This document shows positions 21,801 through 31,689 of a stretch of 64,000 bases of DNA, in pieces (the stretch's first letter is position 1; every line of letters starts with the position of its first letter). Source of the stretch: Trebouxia sp. TZW2008 (taxonomy: Eukaryota > Chlorophyta > Trebouxiophyceae > Trebouxiales > Trebouxiaceae); assembly GCA_002118135.1 (NCBI GenBank), contig BDIU01000094.1, positions 38,339 to 102,338 on the forward strand, given 5' to 3'. Both the position numbers and the translations under genes were made by a program. The notes beneath the pieces are model-generated. The model had not been told where the DNA came from. It ran no database searches and saw only the letters and a list, made by a program, of their open reading frames with translations.

Positions 21801-24800
21801 GTCACCCCAGGGACAATCATATCTGTTGCAAAATGTGTTATACGCTGTACATGCGCCGTGTCTGCAGTAGGACATATCTGAGCCTGAACCCTACATTGCA
21901 ACCCCAACTGTGTGACTGACCTGCATAGGAGGGCATCCAGGCAGTGGGCACTTGCAACCCCTCCAGGATGCCAGTGGGGGTGGTCAGGGGTAGAGGGACA
22001 AGGTCTCCTTTCCTAAGTGCCCTTCCCTACATGCCAAACCAGCACTGTTTTCAGTCAGCCATGGTAATGGTGTAAAGCATAGAATCTTCAGCCACACTTA
22101 CCATCCCAGACCATGTGCACAATATAGCTAGCGTTAGTTGGCGACTTTGCATTTAGTTCCAGACAAATAATGACGCAGACAAGCTAAATTTGAGAAGTAT
22201 CTCTGAATCCTAATGATTTTTTCCAATCCTAGTGATTATTTCCAGCAGTGTCTAGAAACAAAAAGCAGACGATGCACCTGCAGGCCACCAAGCTTTCCAC
22301 CAGGAAAAGTTGACCTGCTGCCAAGATACAAAGGCACGTCCAGGCCGCCGCCGACCGCAATGTACCCTCTACACCCCGCCGGCTGCCCTTCGGACTTCCC
22401 ATTGGCCGACTGCCCTTCGGCTGTCCCATCGGCTGGCCGGCTGCCTTTCGACGCCTGCCCTTCGACTTTCCCGATGGCCAGAAGGCTCCCTTTCGGGGCT
22501 TTGAAGCTCTGCCAAAGGGGAAGCGGTTTGCCGTCTAGTGTGGCCTTGAACGCAGCGCCGGTCACTGCTACAATCAGGTCTGTGTGGAAGCGAAGTGTTG
22601 GTCCTGTCACACCAGACACAACATATTTGAAGGTCCAGGTCAGATCTTGAGCAGAGTAAAAACATGCCATGATGCGACCAGGTCGCAAGAAACACCTAGA
22701 CCTGTTGGCAGGAAGGGCACAACACCAATTTCTGTTCTAGGCTTGCCTACAGACTGGCAGACACTGTGCTGATCTTGGCAAGGCATGCTGTGCACGCTGT
22801 GCAGATATTGGCGAGGCATGCTGGGCATGCCGTTGCGCAAATGGAGGGATGTAATTTGCATGCCGTGTCTTGCATGCCAAGCGCTGTTGGCATTGCTATG
22901 CCATCGGCAAAAAGCATCTGCACAGACGGCTTCAACCACAGGTACACTGCACCTGACAGGGTGAATTCCAGGCCAGCAGTCCCTTCATCATTGTTCCATG
23001 TAGTGTTGTCCAAGGGAAAGGACTAAAGAGCAACACATGCATGCTATGCACGCTGCACATGCTGTGCATGTTATATGCGCTGTGCATGCTGTGTATGTTG
23101 TGCTTCCCTTGACAAGGCGACTTCCATGCCAGCAGCCCCTTCATCATTGCCCGCCAAGGCATTAGCCAGCCTAAAGGCAAACGACTGAAATGCAATAGGT
23201 GCATGCAATGCACACAGGCCATGCTGCGCACGCTGCGCATGCTATGTATGCTGTGCTTCACCTGACAAGGTGATCTCCAGGCCTGCAGCCCCTTCATCAT
23301 TGCCGACCAGGGCGTTAGCCAGCCTGAAGGCAAAGGAGTCCATTGGGCCGGAAGGGGGGACCCCAATGTGCCATAGCTTTGTCCTGCCAGGCCAGTCCTG
23401 CAGATTCACATTCAAATGCCAAAAAAGTTCATGTATCTTGCACATCATGGTCATGACGGGTGGTTGTCAGGCCATCTTACAGTAGAGTGCGTTGGACATG
23501 GTCAGTTCATATGATTACGCACTGTCTGAGAGTGCCGCTGCTTTGCTCTGCCAGGGAATTGCTTCAAAATCACAATATACCCTTCACGACATTTGCGCAT
23601 TGTCTTTTCTGCTGTAACAACACGCAGTATGCAGACATGCCCTGTAGGCTTGTGCACACACCTGCACAGTGTTGTTCATGCTGGGCTGCACAAAAAATGG
23701 CTGCGAGGGGAAAATGCAAACTTCCCTCAGACCTGAAGTCGTCTTATACCAAAGTTTGTTGACTAATTACCTGAGTCACGGTCAGGCAATGTTGCTCATG
23801 CTTTTCAGGCACACTTGCTTGAGGCTGTTCGTGACACGTCAGAAGCTTGCAAAAGATTTGAAGCTTGAGAAACATGTGACCTGCATAGTGGTGTTCATGC
23901 CAGGTATCACAACCTCCATGCCGTGAGGCAAGAAGGCCAGCTCCTCCTTCTAGAAGAGCGAGATTGTATCAGCAGCGGCAAAGCGTGGGTCAGCAACGAC
24001 ACATGCCAGCAGGGGCCCACAAGTGCACAATGTCAAGGGCAAATCAACCCAAGCTGTTCATGGCATTCTGCAGTTGTTCTTGAGCTTAAGGGCAACTGAC
24101 CTGCACAGTGGTACTCATGCCGTGCAGGACCAACATTTGCCCTGTGGAAAGCAGGACTTGAGCCACAGACATCCAGTGCCTGTGCTAGAACAGCTAGTGT
24201 GTTGTGAACAGCATCATCACAGTGATAACTGAAGACGACTGACCTGCACAGTGGTGTTCATGCCAGGCTCCACAACCTCAATGCCATGGGGAGAGAACTG
24301 TAGCTCCTTAAGAAAGCTGGTGGTTGTATCGCCAGCAGCAAAGCGCGGGTCAGCAATGACGCATGCAAGGTAGTCCTTGTTGCTGGGCACACCCATCACC
24401 TACACCAGCCCAAGCAGCTCAGCACACGCTCCACAAGACATTGCGATCCTGTTGTAATCAGGTCAGGTGAAATTGCGCCAAGGTAAATTGCGGTAAGGCC
24501 GGCTCAGGTCAGGTCAAACCCCAGGCAGGCAGGCAGGCAATACAGAGTCAGCACAAAATTTGGCAACACAAGCAAGCGCTTCGTCAGGTGATGGCCATAC
24601 AGAGATCTTCTCCAGTGCTGACCTGAGTCTCTGCAAGAGCGTTGCTCATCTTCTTGGTGGCAGCTGGGCGGTCAGGGGCAAAGACCATAAGCTTGGCCAG
24701 CAGTGAGTCATAGTGGGGGCTGATGGTGGTGCCCCTCTCTATCCAGCTGTCCACCCTCACCCCTGCATTGTGAACTGTATCAGTAGACAGCAACATATCA

Positions 24801-26548
24801 CTTCAATGGCAACAGTTGCTGCTGCTACGCAGTGCTTGGTCAGAAGCAATGAACTGATGGTTGTGCTCCTCTGTACCCAGCTGTCCACTCTAACTCCTGC
24901 ATCAGTGGACTGCATTAGAAGACAGGATCACCCCTGCATCAGAAAGCCGGCCGCACATCATGACAGCAAACACAATAGATTCGGCCATCAGTAATAGTGG
25001 GGGCTTATAGTGGTGCCCCTCTGTACCCAGCTGCCCATTGACCCCTGCAAGGATTCACTATATCAGTAGACATGAACTGATCTTTTCTGTACTGTGAACC
25101 TGAGCGGGCGTATGCTGTGGTGAAAGTCACTGTGTATGTAGTCTGATTACCATTGCACTATGCTTTGTGTCCAGCTCAGCTGGGCAGCAGAATGCACGTA
25201 CCATGCAAGCTTCACAGGGTTGTGCGAGTGCTTGAATGCAAAGCTCATGACAAGCAAGGACCAACATGCAGACATTGGTGAGTATCGCAGGAGCTGCTGC
25301 ACACATTTACCATGTAAACAAGAAAGGTGGCTGATTGATTATATCTGGGCAACGGCTTATGACAAGTACTTGACACCTACTTGAGACACACATGGCGCCT
25401 GTATTCCAGTTACACAACACCTATATGACAACATACATAGGCAGGACCTATGTGAGACAAATATGGCACCTGTCAAGTACAAGCAGTGTGTACGATCAGT
25501 ACACAACCATATGGCACCTACCCGGGCTGCCTCTTTAGACAGATGCTCTCGCTATGACGCTAATGGCATAGACTGTCCTGTTTTTCTTTTCATGCACCTA
25601 CACGAGACAAACATAACCCCTGCGTGGCATCTACATGAGACCATGCATAAGCAGCACCAACCTGTATCATGGCTGCACTGTGGCCACTCGACAAGGGCCA
25701 AAGTGCCGGCTGATGGGGCAAAGTCCTTAAAGGGGTCTTCAGCGTTGATCCTCACTTCAATGGCATGACCCTTGTGACTTGGCTTGAAATCCACTAGGTT
25801 CTCACCCTGTGATCAGTCACAGGATTCAAGATATGGGCAGGCAGGGCAGGGCAGGGCAGGGCAGGGCAGGGCAGGGCAGGGCAGGGCAGGGCAGGGCAAG
25901 TTTGCTACAAACAGACATTGCAATTTCTTGAAGACTGCAAGCGCGGCAGTACCTGGAAGCTAGTGCGCTGCGGCTGAATGCACCCTGCAGAGATCATAGA
26001 ATGTCACCAGCAAGTATGCAAAGACCGCACATAAAATCGACAAAGGCAGCAATGCCTTGAAGCCTGGGGACTTCAATCTTGAAGTGGCAAGCCACCACAT
26101 CCACATGTTCAATTTCAAGTCAATCACTTCACGATTAACAGTAGAATGGAACCAGCAACGCAAGCAATTAGTGGTACCTTGAAGCCTGGGCACTGGAGCT
26201 TGAGCTGCCAAGCCACCAGGTCCACCCTGTTTACCATCTCTGTGATGCCGTGCTCCACCTACAGCCAAAGTGTCAAGATCATTGACAATGTCCCGTCTGA
26301 CTTGCATTCTCAGCCACTTTATTGTCATTGCATTCAAGCTTCAGACAGTGTTTTGTGAGCTGACATGTTGCTCTTGAGCACGGCATGTGTGGGTGTTAAC
26401 AATCTATCAAAGTGTTGCCTGGACTGAAGTGAGCACTGGCAAGCATTGTCACATAGTTTCTAGCATTCAGTCAGTAAGCAACAAAGGCAGCCTGGCACTT
26501 GCTTCAACCTGCGTATCCATATGAGCATCCTTCGTGCTGACACATTGC

Positions 26549-26606
<58 letters not shown>

Positions 26607-29600
26607 GCTATCCCTGTTGCTGCTGTCTTTGTGGCAACAAGTACTTTTGTGTCTGGACAGAGCAGAAGAGCACTTATGGCCACATGGAAAGCAGCCGCAG
26701 GGACAGCAGCAGCAGCAGCGATATGTCAGCACCAAGTGCAGCGTGAAGGTTGCTTATGTGAATACTCAGGTTGGAGCAAAGGCCAAGCTACCTTTGTTGC
26801 TTGTTGACTGCATGCCAGACACTGCATCACAAAGCTTGCGAATGTTGAGTCAGAGCCCAGCCAATACACAGGTAGATGGCACCAACACATGCTGTACATG
26901 CTGTGCAATGTCAATCTACTGACTGATGCAAAACAGACACAATGGGTTTGCTTGTGATCTTGAGTCTTGCCTCACCTGCAAGCGAGTATTGACTTCCAGG
27001 AAGTAAAACTTGGCGGTGTCATCATCTACCAGGAACTCTACTGTGCCAGCAGACCTGTACTTGGCTGCAGCACCCAAACGCTGTGCAGCTGCGGCAAGCT
27101 CCTCACGCAAGTTGGAACTTTGCTTTTCTGCAGCAGGCACACAGACCCTTCGTATGCAATGTGAGTGACAAGTCAAGTGAGGGCAATGAAGTTCTGTACA
27201 CGATCTGGCTCTGGAAGAGCCTAAGCGCTGTGCAGCAGCAGCAAGTTGGCAGTGTCATTGTGCACTAGAAGATCTACTGTGCCAGTTGATCGGTACTTGG
27301 CTGCAGCACCCAGACGCTGTGCAGCAGCAGCTAGCTCTCCTCTCAACTCAGATCCTTGCTTCTCTGCAGCACTCTCATCTCTGTCACGTGTGTGACATAT
27401 GCAATGTGATAGAAACACCACACGAGCAACTTTCCTAGTAAAGATTGTTGCCTGGCTGCAGTACCTAGGCGCTGTGGAGCTGCAGCAAGCTCCTCATGCA
27501 ACTCTGACCCTTGCTTCTCTGCAGTTTCAAAGTAACGTCATCATACGTAGCATGGCTCACAAGGCATGTGGCTGCAGTGCCCTGTGTAGAACGCAGGTCT
27601 GGCCAAGCCTAGGCGCTGTGCAGCAGCAGCAACCTCCTCATGCAATATGGAACTTTGCTTTTCTGCAGCATTTGCATATTTGTGTGCTCTCCAACAAAGG
27701 TTGAATAGTTGCACAGCAATCTCATCTGCATTCCGAGTGCAAGGAAACTAGGTGCTGTGCAGCAGCAGCAAGCTCCTCACGCAAGTTGGAACTCTGCTCT
27801 CTGCAGCATGCACACAAAACCTTCATACGCAATATGAATGCCAACGCAAATGACGGCCATATAAGTCTGTACAGGATCTACTTCTGGAAGAGCTTAAGCG
27901 CTTTGCAGCTGCAGCAAGCTCCTCACGCAATTGTGACCCTTGCTTCTCTTTAATGATGACTTGTATGTGTCAGGTGTGCTACTTAGCTTGCTACATGATG
28001 ACAAACCAAGAGACAGGTCAATCAACACGGCCATGGCATGTATAATATTGAGTTACAACAGTGTACAAGAAACACTTTTGCTTTCAGGACAACAGCAGCC
28101 AGCAGTTGACAAGAAGGGAGCAAGTGATAAGCCCGGCAAAGGCAAGAAGCAGAAGCAGAAAGGCGCTTATGCCCCACAGAGGCTACTTCCTGCAGTGTGC
28201 AAGGTGACTCCGCACTTCAAAAATACATGAGCAGCACGATGTTGACTGTGCCAGCACACCAATTTTGGGGTGCAGCGCCTAGATGCTGTGCAACTGCAGC
28301 AAGCCTCTCTCTCAACTCAGATTCTTGCTTGTCTGCGGCAAACTTCTCACCTACATGTTACGCTTGCTTCATGCAGTCAGGGCACCTTTCCAAAATTAGC
28401 TGTGCAGCGGCAAAGTAACCAAGATGATCAGAGGAGTATATCTACACGTTTCATCTGCTCTGAAACTCGTATATCACCAACATAAGGCGAAGGGGTTTCT
28501 CCACAGTCTTATGATGGCGCCTCTGAGTGGAGCGCTCCCATTTCACGAAAGCCTTGCCCTCTGAATGTCAAGGTGCCTTTCTACAGGCTGAATAATGCTT
28601 GCTCCAATGGACAAGTGCCTTACCCACGTAAGGCGAAGGGGTCTCCTCCACAATTTTCTGGTGCCGCCGCTGAATGGAGCACTCCCGCTCCACAAAGGTC
28701 ACCATGTTGCCTTGGCCGTCCCCAAACATCTGCACCTCAATATGGCGCGCCCGCTGTACATACTTCTCAATAAACACCCCAGCATCTCCAAAATTGGCCT
28801 TGCCTTGCCTGGAAAAATGCAAAACACCTGAGTCCAAACCCATGTGCAGCTCACTGTGGTGCGCCCGCTGCACATACTTCTCTATAAACACTCCAGCATC
28901 CCCAAAGTTGGCTTTGCCTTGCCTGAGCAGAACAAGTAGTTGCCTTGCTGAACACACATGTGCAAAGTCCTGTTTCACAGGAGCACCCATGCTGCTTTGG
29001 CCGTCACAAAACATCTGCACCTGAATGTGGTGCCCGCGCTGCACATACTTCTCAATGAACCCTACAGCATCTCTGGCTTTGCCTTGCCTGGGAGCAGAAA
29101 ACATGGAGTCGTACTGCAGCTGCAGGTGAAGGTTGATGTGTTTAGGCGTCATGGAGGCTGCAGTTCAGCAGAGAGGATGCAAGGACGCGCTGGGCACGCT
29201 GTTGCAGAAATCGGATGCAAGTTGCAAGCATGTGCATCAACCGCATGTGCGTCTCAGCAGACAGGCAGCAAGGGGTCAGGGACAAACATGGACAGAACTC
29301 TTATGGCAGCTCTTTTGCGCAGCCCCCTTACCAGTGCACCCTTCAAATGAGTAACAAGGAAACAGAACAAGCAGATGTGATCAGGGCTGAAAAGTCAGCT
29401 GTGCTTGGTCAATACGCAGCACTAAAAACGTGCTATCAGCAGCATTCGCAGGCATTCTCACATTTAGGTATGCACGGTCCATCTCCAGAGATACTAGGCA
29501 GACAACCGTGTGCAAGGACCTCGCCTTTCTTCATGCACAGGTTAAATGATTTAGGATAGCACAGGATCGAACTGGTTGGAGACAGTTGATTGCTCCTGTA

Positions 29601-31689
29601 TGTACCTAGCTGGGCCTGCTGAGCCTGCCTGGCGTATATCAAGAATCGAATGAAGGAATGAAATGGAAACAATATGCAGAGATGTGGTGCAGTAGTTCTT
29701 CAGAGTGATTGAAGTGCTGTCAAAACAGAGTCAGCAGCTTCACCTGCAGGCAGTCTCAAAATTCTTGACCACATCTTCTTGGGAGTGACAGATATAGATG
29801 CCAATTCCTCCTCCTCCGCCGGTTGCCTTCAGCAACACTGGAAACCCAACCTGTGGTCAAAATTGCCAAACTTTGCAGTCCAAAGCAACGACAAAAGCTT
29901 GGGCATGAGAATGTCTGCAGACACTGAATAGTAATCAAGTCATGCACATGGAGATAATTGAAGCAGTGATTTACAGGTTGGGAAAGCATCTGCAGCTAAG
30001 GCTGTTGCTGAAGCTGCTGCGTCTGTGCTGTCAAGGCAAGGAACTCAGGTTTGCTTGTGAAACCTGCCGGCTGGACAGCACAGGTGTATGTTATGCATGC
30101 TTCTTTCAGACTATAGACTCAGCACACTGGCGGTGCATGAGCTGACATGTTCTGGCGCATGCTGGGACTGTCAGGACTGTCTCTTTTGTGTGTGCTTGGG
30201 ACATGTAGAGAGAAGAGCGCCACAGCTACAACGGCATTGAACACGCCTTCATAGTCCTGGTGCGATTCTAGCTTGAAGACATGTGGCTAGAGCTGCACTG
30301 GCGGTAAAGTTTGAACAGCTGTCTGGCCCCAATGCATACCTGGTCAGCTTCATCCTTTGCTTGTTCCACAGAACTCAACAAGCCGCTCCCTGTACACACC
30401 CGTCCAAAGCATTTCAGATGCTTGCTGCTTATGCAAAAGTGCAATCAGCGTCTGACACTGGCATTGCAATATTGCAGCGCATTCTGAATGTGACAGAAGG
30501 CATGTCTAGAAGGCATGTCCAGAAGGCATGTCTAGAAGGCAAGTCTGATGTGAGCTGAGCTGAGTGCATGATTGTTCAGGCAAGCTGCTGAAAGTCTTAC
30601 TCTTCAGCACAGTTTCACTGCTGGGCGATTGGTGTAGTCTACCCAAAGTACCCAAAGTACAAGCAGCAAAGCAACCACATTGCTTTGGACTGATATGCGG
30701 GACATGCAACTAATTGCCAACAGCGCTCAGCATAATGTTCCGCGCCTTAGATGCATTAAGCCTGGCTTGAACAGCTGACCTGCCAATATGGGCACTTTGG
30801 CATTCTTTGCAAAAGCTCTGGCATCATGTTTGCGGCTGAACAGGCGCATGGTGTCTGACTTGGGTCCTAGAAATGCAATGCCAGACTGCTCACACAGATC
30901 AACAAATTCTGCGTTCTCACTGAGGAAGCCGTATCCCGGATGGACAGCATTGCACCTGCAAGCAGCACAAGTGTGATGCGTGGTGTCTGACTTTGGCCCC
31001 AGAAACGCAGTTCTGAACTGCTCACACCAATCATCAAACTCTGCATTCTCACTGAGGAAGCCACAGCCTGGATGGACAGCATTGCACTCACTCACAGCAT
31101 GAGAATGATTGCCACGCCTCTACGCTGAGCGCCAGAGGAAGTGGTGTGCTGAGTGCTGCTGGTCTGCCGCTGCTTCACAGCAGGGGCTAACAGCTAATGA
31201 TTCTGCACTGTAGACAGCACGACTCTAACTATTATGCAGCTGCATTGTGTGCAAATAGCAGTGCAGAGCAGTGCTCAGTGATGTGCGTGCACTGCAGTGT
31301 GCTGATTGACATGGGCCAACATCTAGAGATTCTGGATGATGGCTGCTGTCATTAGTACTGCTGTGGCTAGTGCAGCAGCTGCTAGAGCGGTTGACTCATT
31401 GCAGCATGCAGTGAAGGTGAGTGGGAAGTTGGAGACACATGGGGTGATCAGTCATGGGAATGGAGCGGGCTTACTTTGTAGATTTGGCCACTTCAAGCAG
31501 TTTCTGAGCATTTGTGTACTCCTTGGGAGAGGCTCCAAGGCAAACAGCCTCATCTCCATCTTTAACATGCAGAGACAGGGCGTCTGGCCCAGTGAAGACC
31601 ACAACGGTCTGGATCCCTAATGCCTTTGCAGATCTGATGACACGTCGAGCTATTTCGCCCCTGTTTGCTATCAGTAATTTCGCTTGCAC
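12885..31689 (-). CDS. uca: Urea carboxylase (biotin-dependent, stand-alone)
   Basis: It carboxylates urea to allophanate using ATP and bicarbonate. Exons placed: 31689-31475, 30955-30780, 29850-29744, 28808-28624, 27127-26976, 26258-26178, 25806-25662, 24774-24623, 24399-24244, 23397-23262, 22603-22278, 22026-21921, 21417-21300, 20924-20797, 20111-19971, 19195-18976, 18527-18314, 16593-16431, 16146-16041, 15541-15331, 14613-14510, 13691-13553 and 13178-12885, about 1260 aa; family members are near 1200. The order is biotin carboxylase ([50 protein letters not shown]), the two urea-carboxylase cyclophilin-like halves ([75 protein letters not shown]; then [59 protein letters not shown]), and the biotinyl domain [13 protein letters not shown] with the lysine in MKM. 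One linking exon between 30780 and 29850 (possibly near 30040-29985) and the start codon (candidate ATG at 31795) are unresolved. No allophanate hydrolase domain is fused. Confidence 0.95.
13108..13345 (-). repeat. Partial upstream copy of the biotinyl-domain exon
   Basis: Plus-strand 13280-13345 repeats the start of the last urea carboxylase exon (compare gtcacttctgtggcatcttt with gtcacttctgtggttttttt, and catcttgctttttat with catcttgctttttgc). The copy contains the N-terminal part only and no biotinyl motif. Confidence 0.7.
13553..14240 (-). repeat. Array of copies of the coiled urea carboxylase exon
   Basis: The exon 13691-13553 ([16 protein letters not shown]) is followed upstream by partial copies recognised by tactccctgcagcac-like acceptors at about 13838, 13933, 14027 and 14110 and by repeats of ctttcatc...ctcctctgc. 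Copies alternate in two phases of divergence, with spacings of 177-247 bp. Confidence 0.7.
15063..15232. repeat. Dispersed repeat family A, copy 1
   Basis: About 165 bp is similar to 43803-43972, in the same orientation 28.7 kb away in another gene's intron. Shared blocks include caggtatgcctcac, ttctgtaggcca, aaggtgtgca and gcatatcaa. The low-coordinate end carries an attg repeat (attgattgattga). The element looks retroposon-like, but no coding or promoter motif is certain. Confidence 0.65.
15331..15920 (-). repeat. Acceptor-side copies of the [10 protein letters not shown] exon
   Basis: The 5' end of exon 15541-15331 ([12 protein letters not shown]) recurs at about 15687-15752 and 15850-15917, recognised by cctctgtga...gttctggctgg and tatgcctgcat. 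Both copies have lost the open frame. Confidence 0.65.
16431..16915 (-). repeat. Copies of the [15 protein letters not shown] exon, period about 187 bp
   Basis: The block atggcgccatgggtc occurs at 16516, 16702 and 16889. The second copy spans almost the whole acceptor half including acaggcaatgtcacatcgtcagcc; the third is a short remnant. The first belongs to the functional exon 16593-16431. Confidence 0.8.
16980..18760 (-). repeat. About eight copies of the LLQTLLQ exon end and donor
   Basis: The real exon is 18527-18314 ([19 protein letters not shown] then gtacat). Its 3' end plus donor is repeated downstream with gtctgcagc...ggcaagaggcaacactc blocks near 18169, 17967, 17769, 17580, 17389, 17185 and 16998, spacing 176-204 bp. 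A further acceptor-side copy at about 18600-18760 carries a frameshifting extra base. One copy is split by the insertion at 17412-17585. Confidence 0.9.
17412..17585. mobile_element. AT-rich insertion with TTTAGGG motifs
   Basis: Comparison with the sister copy at 17769 shows ggcaagag interrupted here by roughly 170 bp of unrelated, AT-rich sequence before the copy resumes at gcaacagacagcactc. The insert holds agggtttagggtttg (plant/algal telomere-type repeat) and a small palindrome agggtttgaaaaccct. It could be a captured DNA fragment or a non-autonomous element; no terminal repeats or target duplication are clear. Confidence 0.6.
19446..20111 (-). repeat. Four-copy array of the VRFKQTTL exon end, period 175 bp
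   Basis: The donor end of exon 20111-19971 is repeated with ctaggg/ttgttt junctions at 19971, 19796, 19621 and a diverged 19446, exactly 175 bp apart. Copies retain an open [11 protein letters not shown] frame and two keep the gtacag donor, so several near-identical 5' splice sites lie in tandem. Confidence 0.92.
21300..21615 (-). repeat. Duplicated [12 protein letters not shown] exon
   Basis: Exon 21417-21300 has an upstream copy at about 21520-21615 (gatgagtagaaggtggagatgtcacc, gaagtagtcaggctcagcatt). The copy lacks part of the acceptor side. Confidence 0.82.
22386..22490 (-). repeat. In-frame EGQ repeat insertion inside urea carboxylase
   Basis: Within exon 22603-22278 a 30-odd residue segment built from K/A-x-EGQ and ADG/ANG units lies between AIGKV and RGYIAVGGG, where family members have only a few residues. 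At DNA level it is a run of ctgcccttcg blocks. The exon phase still closes, so it is either translated or an unrecognised intron whose length happens to be a multiple of three. Confidence 0.75.
22960..23397 (-). repeat. Three copies of the [11 protein letters not shown] exon end
   Basis: The donor end of exon 23397-23262 recurs at about 23105-23170 and 22960-23025, recognised by cagcagccccttcatcattg and cagcagtcccttcatcattg. Spacing is about 160 and 147 bp. The copies are still largely open ([14 protein letters not shown]). Confidence 0.85.
23640..24399 (-). repeat. Copies of the [10 protein letters not shown] / GMNTTVQ exon
   Basis: Exon 24399-24244 has a long downstream copy at about 23877-24015 (ctgcatagtggtgttcatgcc ... 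agcgtgggtcagcaacgac) and shorter donor-side copies near 24105-24150, 23760-23815 and 23650-23690. Confidence 0.82.
24623..25050 (-). repeat. Copies of the [11 protein letters not shown] exon
   Basis: The segment ggtggtgcccctctctatccagctgtccac in exon 24774-24623 recurs near 24855-24900 and 25005-25045 with small changes. Only the first is joined to the rest of the exon. Confidence 0.78.
25838..25900. repeat. (gggca)n microsatellite
   Basis: About a dozen uninterrupted 5-bp units of gggca lie in a urea carboxylase intron. Confidence 0.95.
26045..26258 (-). repeat. Duplicated VEHGITEM exon end
   Basis: Exon 26258-26178 has a degraded downstream copy at about 26050-26125 (cttgaagcctggg, ttgaagtggcaagccaccacatccac). 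The copy no longer encodes VEHG. Confidence 0.7.
26551..26615. repeat. (CTG)n trinucleotide microsatellite
   Basis: About 20 CTG units with two CTA interruptions lie in an intron of urea carboxylase (CAG on the coding strand). Flanking frames give Leu or Ser runs, but no splice continuity supports coding use. Confidence 0.95.
26976..28340 (-). repeat. About eight copies of the [13 protein letters not shown] exon start
   Basis: The acceptor end of exon 27127-26976 ([19 protein letters not shown]) is repeated upstream with gctgtgcagcagcagcaa-type cores at about 27077 (real), 27219, 27311, 27468, 27609, 27748, 27896 and 28281. Several copies keep a cttctctgcag-type acceptor, and the 27311 copy extends through [12 protein letters not shown]. 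Most spacings are 139-157 bp. Confidence 0.9.
28624..29095 (-). repeat. Three copies of the [19 protein letters not shown] exon
   Basis: The functional exon is 28808-28624, reaching [15 protein letters not shown]. Upstream copies begin near 28922 ([19 protein letters not shown]) and 29087 ([19 protein letters not shown]). Each has an acceptor and an open frame for about 35 codons. Spacing is 114 and 165 bp. Confidence 0.9.
29497..29650 (-). mobile_element. Dispersed repeat family B, copy 2, tRNA-like SINE candidate
   Basis: It shares acagttgattgctcc...cctagctgggcctgc with 1325-1470. Read on the minus strand it has ggctcagcagg, close to a tRNA A box, and about 53 nt further gttcgatcc, matching the B box. 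No acceptor stem pairs, so it is not a tRNA gene. A SINE derived from a tRNA is the simplest reading. Confidence 0.45.
30497..30542. repeat. Short tandem repeat of agaaggcatgtct
   Basis: About four 13-16 bp units of agaaggcatgtct/c lie in a urea carboxylase intron. Confidence 0.8.
30780..31085 (-). repeat. Duplicated [13 protein letters not shown] exon start
   Basis: Exon 30955-30780 has an upstream copy at about 31080-30970 ([19 protein letters not shown], then FLGPKSDTT), about 128 bp away. The copy is open but has lost the second half of the exon. Confidence 0.88.

Noticed and set aside
26521..26922. Plus-strand open frame with a long Leu run
   Set aside because: It is a read-through of the (CTG)n microsatellite in a urea carboxylase intron, with no splice continuity or domain.
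29540..29620. tRNA gene
   Set aside because: A and B box-like motifs are present but acceptor and T stems do not pair, so it was kept only as a SINE candidate.
12885..31689. MCC alpha subunit, as a partner of the adjacent MCCB
   Set aside because: Domains after the biotin carboxylase ([34 protein letters not shown]) are specific to urea carboxylase and absent from MCC alpha.
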